From Peromyscus leucopus (lineage: Eukaryota; Chordata; Mammalia; Rodentia; Cricetidae), in contig NC_051068.1 in the NCBI RefSeq assembly GCF_004664715.2, forward strand, positions 16,922,668 to 16,986,667: a DNA stretch of 64,000 bases, written 5' to 3'. A model generated the notes under the pieces. That model ran no database searches and was not told the origin of the DNA. It was given only the letters and a program-made list of their open reading frames with translations. This document shows, piece after piece, positions 56,468 through 64,000 of the stretch. Position numbers and translations under genes: made by a program. Within the stretch, counting starts at the first letter, position 1, and each line of letters begins with the position of its first letter.

Positions 56468-56651
56468 TGTCAGGGTGCCTAAAATTTCAAACAAAGCCCA
56501 TTTTTTTTCAATGTACACATAAAGCCCATTTTTTTAAATGTAGAAAAAAATCTCTTTTAAATAGATATGTTAATTGACTTACCAAGTCTGCATAGAACAG
56601 TAGAAATCCGAAGGAATTTCAAAACAGCCACCTGGTGTTTGAGGTGTGAAT

Positions 56652-56698
<47 letters not shown>

Positions 56699-56933
56699 AA
56701 GAAAGCATAGCCGCTTGAGTCGAGTCAAGCCTTAGCTTTACAGGCAGGGGCCCTGTTCGGCAGGGCAGGCCTGAGTTGTTTGTAGCACCAGCTTTAAGCA
56801 AGTAGCAACAGCTGCGGTTCAGTCAGACCTGGGCCAAAGCTAGGGAGCCGGGCCACTCAAGCCAGAAACCGGACCTGCCACCAAGCCAAGCACAAGCGTT
56901 TTTTAATGGATTCTTGTCACGTTGGGTGCCAAA
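56468..56933 (-). other. ERVK leader with primer binding site and (GA)n
   Basis: Minus-strand leader. The primer site TGGCACCCAACGTGA runs from 56,931 down to 56,917, next to the LTR. A (GA)22 microsatellite lies at 56,654-56,697. Confidence 0.85.
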
Positions 56934-57393
56934 TGTAGATGTAACCAACCGTCTTATTAAATAAAAAACACAGAACTAATGCAAAGAAGAAAGCCAAGAG
57001 GTCAGAGCTAAGAGCTAAAACCTTACCCTTCCTCCTACGGTGGTCCTACCTCTCCAAAACAGAGCTACTTCCTGTGTGTCTGTCTTTTTATAGTGCTTCT
57101 GTTTTGCCTTCTCATTGGTTGTAAACCCAACCACATGACCGCCTCATCATGGCCTGTCTGTATAGATCTCCAGGTTTTCCATGATTGGTATTGAGATTAA
57201 AGGCATGTGTATTCAATACTGGCTGTATCCCTGAACACAGAGACTTACCTAGCTCTGCCTACCAAGTGCTGGGATTACAAGCATACACCACCACTACCCT
57301 GCTTTCCTATGGCTTGCTAATAGCTCTGACCCCCGGGCAACTTTATTTATTAACATACAAATAACATTTTAATACAAATAAAATATCACCATA
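56934..57393 (-). mobile_element. 5' LTR of the inverted ERVK
   Basis: About 460 bp on the minus strand, from TATGGTGATATTTTATTTG (57,393) to GGTTACATCTACA (56,934). Includes a B1-derived block (57,180-57,300), a tataaaaaga box (plus-strand 57,088-57,097), and ttatttaataagac near the end. Nearly the mirror image of the LTR at 59,847-60,308. Directly to its right, plus-strand pol resumes. Confidence 0.85.
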
Positions 57394-58830
57394 GAAAAGA
57401 TCTCTGATTTGATTCAAAAAGGTAAACTAAGACTTCACCAGTTGACAGGAATGGGCCTAGCAGAAATTGTAGTACTTTAACTAATGAGGAAATTTCATCA
57501 CTATGGAAAGATAATAAATACTGGAAGAGAGCCTGCAGTAACTTTTTGGGAGGTATTAATAACCATTATCCCAAAAGCAAGAGAATAGAATTCATAAAGA
57601 AGACTGAATGGGTCCTTCCTCACATTGTATGACAAAAACCAATTTCTGGAGTCCTCACATTCTATACAGATGCAAATAATTCAAGGAAAGCAGGATACAA
57701 ATCAGGAGACTTAAGTAAAGTGGTACAAAGTGGTACAACTCTGTACAAAAGGCAGAACTGTATGCCATTCTAATGGTACTGATGTACTTCACAGAACCCC
57801 TCAATATAGTCACTGACTCTCAATATGCAGAGAGTTGTTTTACATATTGAAACTGTTGAATTTATTCCTAATAATACAGAATTAACTTCATTATTCATAT
57901 AATTGCAGGAAATCATCAGAAAAATGGAACACCCTATATATATAAAACACATATCAGATCCCATACAGGTCTGCCAGGACCTTTAGCACAAGGTAATGAT
58001 GAGATTGATCAGTTACTAATAGGTAATGTGCTAGAAGACTCAGAATTTCCTAAGAAGCACCATGTAAATAGCAAAGGTTTGAAGAAGGATTTTTCCATCA
58101 CTTGGCAACAAGCTAAGGATATTGTGAAAAAAATGTCCTACTTGTTACTTGTATAATCAAACTCTAATACCTGCAGGGAGCAATCCAAAGGGTATACAAA
58201 GAACTGAAATATGGCAGCTAGATGTGTTACAGATTGCAGAATTTGGAAGATTAAAGTACACCATACCATTGACACCTATTCAGGATTTCAGTGGGTAACT
58301 CCTATGAGTTTTGAAAAGACTGATTCTGTGATTACACACCTATTAAAAGTTATGGCCATCATGGGAATACCTGCACAAATTAAGACAGACAATGCCCCAG
58401 CATATGTCTCCAATAAAATAAAATTGCTTATTACAATATAAAGCATGTTACAGTTATACCACACAATCCCACAGGCCAAGCAATCATAGAAAGATCCAAT
58501 CAAACTTTAAAGGATATGCTAAATGAACAGCAACAGGTAACAATGATTCCATGGAATAGATTGCATAGTGCTTTATTAACTTTGAATTTTCTCAATGCTG
58601 ATGAGAAAGGAGCAATAGCTGAGGAGAGACATTGGACAACAGACAAAACTGAGCTAAACCAACCAGTTTATTTCAAAGATGTGTTGTTCTCAGAATGGAA
58701 ACTTGGATATGTTCTACGTTGGAGAAGGGGTTTTGCTTTTGTTTCTGCAGGAGAAGAAAAGCTATGGATACCAACAAAATTAATAAAAATTCGATTTGAA
58801 CAGGAGAAACCCCTTGATGAGGAGAAGTAA
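57394..58830 (+). pseudogene. pol: ERVK pol: RT connection, RNase H and integrase
   Basis: Plus-strand pol after the inverted insert. Connection text LRLHQLTGMGLAEIVVL (57,424-57,480). RNase H YTDANNSRKAG (57,663-57,695), KAELYAILMVLMYF (57,752-57,793) and VTDSQYAE (57,808-57,831). Integrase: zinc domain ending in CPTC (58,130-58,145), catalytic Asp in WQLDV (58,212-58,226), Asp in KTDNAPAYVS (58,382-58,411), Glu in QAIIERSNQTLK (58,477-58,512); C-terminal domain LRWRRGFAFVSAGEEKLW (58,716-58,769) in a 104-codon frame. All three catalytic acids remain but several frameshifts break the protein. Betaretrovirus/IAP-like. Confidence 0.9.
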
Positions 58831-59846
58831 AAGCTCATCCACCAATGTGACATCTCTACAAGTTGTAAGAAAAATTTAACAATCAAAGGTTGGGGTAGGG
58901 TTCTGTTTTTGTCTTTCCAGGATAACAGAAATACCCATCTTCCAGAAATCATAAGGCTTTGGATATCCAGATGTTTACAGCAGAAAGGAAGAATCTATTG
59001 ATAACAATCTACATAGGGTAGAATCTCTTTGTCTAACATCTATATCCCTATCAATCTAGAAAAGTTGTGGTTCCAATTCAATTATAAACCAAGCTGGCTT
59101 TGTAGATGGAACTGGCTCACTCCTTCTATAAACCCAAACATATTGCTAAAAGAAAAGGTTGAGAGATTCTTCAGTTCCATACCAGAAGAGTCCTCTGTTG
59201 TGGGACAGAAGGGAATCAATCAAAAGGGACCATTGTCTTCAAGATTCTAATTCTCTCCATGCTTACTCTTGATTTCTCAGAATTCTTTCTTACATCTCAT
59301 GTCATCTTTAAATCCAAACTTTCCATTTTGATAAAAAAATAAGTTTTTCTGATAGCAATATCTGACGTCTCCAGAAGGAAGTTGGGGCCCCAACAACAAC
59401 AACTCTACCTAATCCATAAGGATGCCATGGCAATCATCATCATACTACACTTCTTGCCAGAATTTCAGATAATCTTACCCATTACTCTGAGACTTGCTGT
59501 GGAATCTACAGTTAGTCTAACTGAGATTTAACTATCTGAGCTTTCTTACAGTACCCAAAAAAGATACCACCACCCCCTAAACAGCAGGAAGCAATTCTAA
59601 GAAAAAGACTCCCCTTCTCCCTAAGGTTTCATATTTCTCAGGGTTATGGATGATGGTTATAGGGTTGGGGTGGAAGAAAATATTAAACTCAGTATTCTCC
59701 TTAAGAAAAGAGAAAGTGCCTCAAAAAAGGGGGTGGGGAGAAGAAATGGAATGGATAGGTATAAAGTATTATGGTAGATTAATGTATATACTAGTAGACA
59801 AATTTAGTAAAATAGCAGCCTTAGATAATTTGCAATGTTATGGCTC
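58831..59846 (+). other. ERVK post-pol region
   Basis: Homologous to 61,800-62,170 of the small provirus: actggctcactccttctata and gagtcctctgttgtgggaca recur there. No recognisable env. A purine-rich run (aaaaaagggggtggggagaa, 59,725-59,744) could be an old polypurine tract. Confidence 0.6.
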
Positions 59847-60308
59847 TATGGTGATAATTTATTTGTATTAAAATGTTATTTGAATGTTAATAAATAAAGT
59901 TGCCCAGGGGTCAGAGCTATTAGCAAGCCATAGGAAAGCTGGGCATTGGTGGTGTACACTTGTAATCCCAGCACTTGGTAGGCAGAGCTAGGTAAATCTC
60001 TGTGTGTTCACAGATACAGCCAGCATTGGATACACATGCCTTTAATCTCAATAGCAACCATAGAAGATCTGGAGGTATATACAGACAGGCAGTGATAAGG
60101 CAGTCATGTGGCTGGGTTTACAACCAATGAGAAGGCACATCAGAAAGTCTATATAAAGACTTTAAGACAGGAAGTAGCTCTCTTTCAGAGAGGTAGGACC
60201 ACCACAGGAGGAAGGATAAGGTTTTAGCTCTTAGCTCTGACCTCTTGACTTTCTTCTTTTCATTGGTTCTGTGTTTCTTATTTAATAAGACGGTTGCTTA
60301 CATCTACA
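59847..60308 (+). mobile_element. ERVK LTR, plus strand
   Basis: About 462 bp, from TATGGTGATAATTTATTTG to GGTTGCTTACATCTACA. Same family as the inverted LTR at 56,934-57,393, in opposite orientation. Contains the B1-derived block (59,945-60,055), tataaagac (60,152-60,160) and a taataagac end. No perfect target duplication (tggctc left, tggatt right). Either a solo LTR or the 3' LTR of a rearranged provirus. Confidence 0.8.
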
Positions 60309-60713
60309 TGGATTCTTATACGTTGATACAAATGCAAACTACTTTTATATTCCTGTTTAAGATAATTTGTATATTGATAAAAATGTAAATTATATCTGTC
60401 ATAATGTATGTATGCCCTACTTCTGTCTAGGATATTCTGTATATTGATATATATTTAAGATTATTGTCATATTGAATATTGCACTATACATTCCTACCTC
60501 TGTTATAAAATCTTGTGTATTATCACAATTTTGAAGTCATTGTTCTTTACCATACATTTGTTTATAGACTGTTTACCTTGTTTACATGAAGCCTTAGTCC
60601 TTAGGTTATTTAGGTAGATAAGACTTCCAGACTTATAGTCACCTTTGCTTGTCATCTCTATAGTTATGTAAGTTAGGCTATCCAGATTTACAGATACATA
60701 GGTTGGATGGACA
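60309..60713 (+). other. ERVK AT-rich 3' region (target of small provirus)
   Basis: AT-rich, with the repeated phrase ttgatataaaaa-like and gtatattgataaaaatgtaa. Comparable to 62,220-62,530 and 34,260-34,560. Interrupted by the provirus at 60,720 and continues at 63,778. Confidence 0.6.
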
Positions 60714-60719
60714 GGTAAT

Positions 60720-61064
60720 TGCTGTGGATATCACTCTATATAAATAAAACACTGATGGCCAATGACCAGGAAGGAAGTATAGGCGGGACAAAGAGAGAGG
60801 AGAATTGGGGAAACAGGAAGAAGGAGGGGAGAGACTGCAGCCACCGCCAGGACAAGCAGCATGTAGAGACTCTGGTAAGCCACCAGCCACGTGGCAAGGT
60901 ATAGATTTATAGAAATGGGTTAATTTAAGATAAAAGAACAGTTAGCAAGAAGCCTGCCACGGCCATACAGTTTATAAGTGATATAAGCGTCTGAGTGATT
61001 ATTTTATAAGTGGATTGTGGGACTGCGGGGCTTGGGGAACCTGGAGAGAAGCCCTCCAGCAACA
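60720..61064 (+). mobile_element. 5' LTR of the small provirus
   Basis: TGCTGTGGATATCACTC to CCTCCAGCAACA, 345 bp. Related in outline to the solo LTR at 4,488 and the LTR at 28,540 (TGCTGTGG start, gccaatga, ggaagtataggcggg). Confidence 0.95.
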
Positions 61065-61066
61065 AA

Positions 61067-61080
61067 TGGCGCCCAACGGC
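61067..61080 (+). promoter_or_regulatory. Primer binding site
   Basis: TGGCGCCCAACGGC, two bases after the LTR. Matches the lysine-tRNA-type site for the first 12 bases. Confidence 0.9.
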
Positions 61081-61525
61081 TCGAGTTTCCACCTTAAACC
61101 TGAGAATATTTAATAACCAATTCTAAACAGAGCCAAAACCAGGTTCCTGCTTCTTGTCTCATACGGGCAGCTAGATGCGGCAAAACGCAAGTTTGGACAC
61201 TGGCGGGTTCCTGGCGGGTGCGTTTGACCGGCAGTATGGCGGAAATGAGGCATCTACCAGCGGCAAATTAAGCTGTGTGGTAGATTTAGTCTTTACTAGT
61301 ATTTAAAAAAAAAAAAAAAAAGAGGTTTCTGGGCTACACGCTGCTTTGATAAAAGCTTAGACCCACTATTTCTGAGACTTGATGACTCCCAGAGCTGGCG
61401 AAAAACGTACCACTGCCATGTTGGGAAGCTGAAGTGGGCAGAGCCAGCAGCCACAGCGCCGTTTCAGGCTTACAATGGTACAGTTTAAAGCAATAGGCTC
61501 AAGGCTCAAGGTAATATAAAACATA
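61081..61525 (+). other. Leader of the small provirus
   Basis: Non-coding, with a CpG-rich part (61,165-61,260, e.g. ggcgggttcctggcgggtgc) and a 17-A run (61,304-61,321). By position it should contain the packaging signal. No gag is present: no hydrophobic start, no major homology region. Confidence 0.75.
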
Positions 61526-62170
61526 AGCCACATAAAGATGGCTACCACACAGAGAATCTGGATTATGTTCTCTTTGATATTCATAACTAAAGAAAAACAT
61601 TTGATTACAAAAGCTGTTGAGTTATGCCAAAATGTATATTTTAAAGGTACCTTGACTTCAAAATTTGGATATAAGGATATGTTACTTTGGAAAAGAGGTT
61701 CTGCTTTTGTTTCCACAGAAAGCCAGAGGCTGTGGACTTGTTCCAGATTAAGATACATCAGGTTTCACCAGCCAAGACCCCCTGAAAGGACTCCGATGAC
61801 ACCATGGCTCAGATGATCCAACATCCAGATCGGTTTCAAGGCAACTGGTTCACACAATACAGCCTCACGGACTACCCCATAGGTCTAAAATTTTCTTTGC
61901 GTCCCCATAAGATACAGCGCCCCCCTCCAGCAGGAAGTAGTAAGAGATGCTACGCCCAAATTCCCAAATATACCAACCTGGCTTTAGAGGTGGAATTGGC
62001 TCACTCCCCCTCTAAACCCAGACATATTGCTTTAAAAAAAAAATGGTTAAGAGATTCTTGTGTCCCAAATCAGAAGAGCCCTCTGGTGTGGGACAGAGAA
62101 AAACCAATATTTTTATTTAAAACAGGTTGATTATAAATGTGATCTCTTTCTAAAAAAGAAAAGGGATATG
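61526..62170 (+). pseudogene. pol: Integrase C-terminal remnant and post-pol region
   Basis: Frame 61,538-61,816 includes QNVYFKGTLTSKFGYKDMLL and LWKRGSAFVSTESQRLW, the SH3-like C-terminal domain of betaretroviral integrase (compare 58,670-58,790). No catalytic core precedes it. The overlapping frame 61,804-62,130 (KRCYAQIPKYTNLALEVELA) corresponds to the post-pol region at 59,080-59,210 and shows no env features. Confidence 0.8.
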
Positions 62171-62346
62171 ATATATAGGAGGATATGGAGATGATAAGAT
62201 AAAAGGGTAGATTAATGAACCTACTTTTAAAGAACAACTTGTTTAAAATGTTTTACATTGGTATAGATTTTAGTTTATGTTTAAAATGTTTTACATTGGT
62301 GTAAATTTTAGTTCATTGATACAAACTTAAAGTTAATTTTGTTATA

Positions 62347-62396
<50 letters not shown>

Positions 62397-63133
62397 CTAT
62401 TCTTGTTTGAGGTATTATGTTTATATAACTCATTTAAAATTGTAATGGATAATTAAAAAATAGATTAATAATTAGTCATCTATGATAATCATATCTGTAG
62501 CCATGTTAGTTAAGTCTTCTAGGTATACATAGATATATTTCAGATAGATAGGTAATCTTCAAACACTTCATAGACCTGGAGAATATGGCATTTAAATAAC
62601 TTAGAATTCTGTTGACGTGAGACACAATTGCTCCTGGCTGCACCAATTTGATCCCGAGAGAATGTTGGGCTTCTAAGACATTTCCATTTGGAAGTTTGTC
62701 TTTTTGGCACAAAATGGCCTACTGGGCAAAGAACTGCCCTGCCTTGATGGCTGACAGTACAAATGCAATGCTGTCCTTTCTGGACAAGCGGGACACAAGG
62801 AAAGCGACCACTGTACTCTGCCAAGACAGGGTAAGATGGTCTCTTAAAATTCCTGCTTCTAAAAATGGTCTGTCAGATACTCTAGGCCTGTAGCCAATTT
62901 GAATGCACCAACAATGCTGAGAAACATTAGGTGACTGTCCAGGCTGCCAGCTGTCTTGGTCTACTCTTGCAAGATTCCCGAAAGTTGCTTGCATCCATCT
63001 ACCATTTCTCAGGTACCATTATGTTCCTTCTCAGGTCTTTGATGTGGTTGAAGACTAGATAGTTGTAATTTCCTCAGTTATGATAAAAGATAAGTTAGCT
63101 ATAAAACCTTAAACTCACAAATATAAGATAGAT
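62171..63133 (+). other. 3' region with (AT)n and zinc-knuckle-like remnant
   Basis: AT-rich start, an (AT)22 run (62,351-62,394), then a frame at 62,648-62,893 whose SFWHKMAYWAKNCPALMADS (from 62,699) aligns with the CFHCGK..HWAKKL motif of the copies at 29.5 and 34.7 kb. The phrase WSLKIPASKNGLSDTLGL follows. Tail 62,900-63,130 is shared with 34,990-35,220. Confidence 0.65.
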
Positions 63134-63324
63134 AAGACATCTTCTTTTTTTTTTTTTTTTTTGGTTTTTTCGAGACAGGGTTTCTTTGTGTAGCTTTGCG
63201 CCTTTCCTGGAACTCACTTGGTAGACCAGGCTGGCCTCGAACTCACAGAGATCCGCCTGCCTCTGCCTCCCGAGTGCTGGGATTAAAGGCGTGCGCCACC
63301 ACGCCCGGCTAGGACATCTTCTTT
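63134..63324 (-). mobile_element. Young B1 SINE with 14-bp duplication
   Basis: Antisense B1 (63,148-63,310), nearly consensus: gaactcacagagatccgcct, ggattaaaggcgtgcgccac, with CpG sites retained and a long T-run tail. Flanks aagacatcttcttt (63,134-63,147) and aggacatcttcttt (63,311-63,324), one mismatch. Inserted in the provirus 3' region. Confidence 0.96.
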
Positions 63325-63405
63325 AATATTGTAACTATAATTCTTGCTCGGTAATTGTTTTGTTATATGTAATTTTACCATGTTAAAGTTAAAACCTTCC
63401 TTTTT

Positions 63406-63426
63406 AAAAAAAGAAGAAAGGGCAAG
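63406..63426 (+). promoter_or_regulatory. Polypurine tract
   Basis: Purine run aaaaaaagaagaaaggg then caag directly before the 3' LTR; it would prime plus-strand DNA synthesis. Confidence 0.85.
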
Positions 63427-63771
63427 TGCTGTGGATATCACTCTATATAAATAAAACACTGATGGCCAATGACCAGGCAGGAAGTATAGGCGGGACAAAG
63501 AGAGAGGAGAATTGGGGAAAGAGGAAGAAGGAGGGGAGAGACTGCAGCCACCACCAGGACAAGCAGCATGTAGAGACTCTGGTAAGCCACCAGCCACGTG
63601 GCAAGGTATAGATTTATAGAAATGGGTTAATTTAAGATAAAAGAGCAGTTAGCAAGAAGCCTGCCACGGCCATACAGTTTATAAGTGATATAAGCGTCTG
63701 AGTGATTATTTTATAAGTGGATTGTGGGACTGCGGGGCTTGGGGAACCTGGAGAGAAGCCCTCCAGCAACA
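63427..63771 (+). mobile_element. 3' LTR of the small provirus
   Basis: 345 bp. Differs from the 5' LTR by A/C at the ccaggMaggaag position, C/G after gggaaa, G/A in ccaccRcc and A/G in agaRcagtt; otherwise identical by eye. Confidence 0.95.
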
Positions 63772-63777
63772 GGTAAT

Positions 63778-64000
63778 CTTCAAATACTTCATGAACCTAG
63801 AGAATATGACATTTAAATAACTTAGAATTCTGTTGAGAAGAGACACAATTGCACCTGGCAGCAACAATTTGATCTCAAGAGAATGTTGGGCTTCTAAGAC
63901 ATTTCCATTTGGAAGTTTGTCTTCTTGGCACAAAATGGCCTGTTGGGCAAAGTTGAGCCCTTGCCTCTACTGCTGACAATATAAGTGCTGTCCTTCTGGA
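63778..64000 (+). pseudogene. ERVK 3' region continued, cut by window edge
   Basis: Continues the host ERVK after the provirus: cttcaaatacttcatgaacc, then gcacaaaatggcctgttggg. Very similar to 62,545-62,770 inside the provirus, including the decayed knuckle segment. The 3' LTR would lie to the right. Confidence 0.75.

Larger units (their letters stand above)
60714..63777 (+). mobile_element. Young non-autonomous ERVK provirus with paired LTRs
   Basis: Provirus 60,720-63,771 (3,052 bp) between exact GGTAAT duplications (60,714-60,719; 63,772-63,777). Two 345-bp LTRs differ at four positions by eye. It has a primer site and polypurine tract but gag, protease and reverse transcriptase are gone; the internal part is leader, integrase C terminus and 3' region. 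It must have been copied by proteins of another element. Confidence 0.95.

Noticed and set aside
61538..61816. Independent 92-codon host gene
   Set aside because: Its second half matches the integrase C-terminal domain of the neighbouring ERVK pol; it is a deletion remnant.

Overview
This is mammalian genomic DNA from a muroid rodent, most likely a cricetid (deer mouse, vole or hamster group). The evidence is dense B1, B2, B3 and B4 SINEs, rodent L1 elements and rodent class II (ERVK, IAP/betaretrovirus-like) endogenous retroviruses. The B1 copies carry the 3' variant aggaaaggcgcaaagctaca, which I associate with cricetids rather than house mouse. No intact host gene is visible. The window is gene-poor and built mainly of nested retroelements, plus one processed pseudogene (filamin B) and one candidate orphan coding exon.

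Layout. 1-2,036 is the 5' end of a minus-strand ERVK provirus (gag, leader, LTR). It abuts a filamin B retropseudogene (2,037-3,850), and a solo LTR with a perfect 6-bp duplication follows at 4,488-4,892. From 5 to 21 kb lie old SINEs, microsatellites, an L1 3' fragment and a second solo LTR (17,053-17,521). A full-length minus-strand L1 (21,573-28,372 including its 17-bp duplications) has split an older LTR. It has a GC-rich minisatellite-like 5' end and an expanded 24-bp repeat in its ORF1 coiled coil. Next to it lies the 3' end of a minus-strand ERVK (28,540-29,690), and a related plus-strand 3' end sits at 33,690-36,030. At 42.2-46.2 kb a class II env fragment runs directly into class I (gamma-like) gag-pro-pol.

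The right third is a multi-layer nest. An old full-length-type plus-strand L1 (46,646-51,616) is broken by an ERVK provirus whose 5' LTR starts at 51,617 and which runs past the window end. Inside that provirus are an inverted LTR-gag half-provirus (55,086-57,393), another LTR (59,847-60,308), and a recent 3.05-kb internally deleted provirus (60,714-63,777 with its duplications). The last one carries a B1 with a 14-bp duplication.

Nothing here works together as a pathway. The genes are parasitic and broken: L1 ORF2 has at least four stops and three frameshifts, and every gag, pro, pol and env is interrupted. The most informative items are the young non-autonomous provirus, the differing L1 promoters and ORF1 repeats, the env/pol chimera, a zinc-knuckle-like remnant in the 3' region of several ERVKs, and the candidate exon at 30,781-30,870. 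Family assignments rest on motif recognition by eye; element names were not checked against a repeat library.
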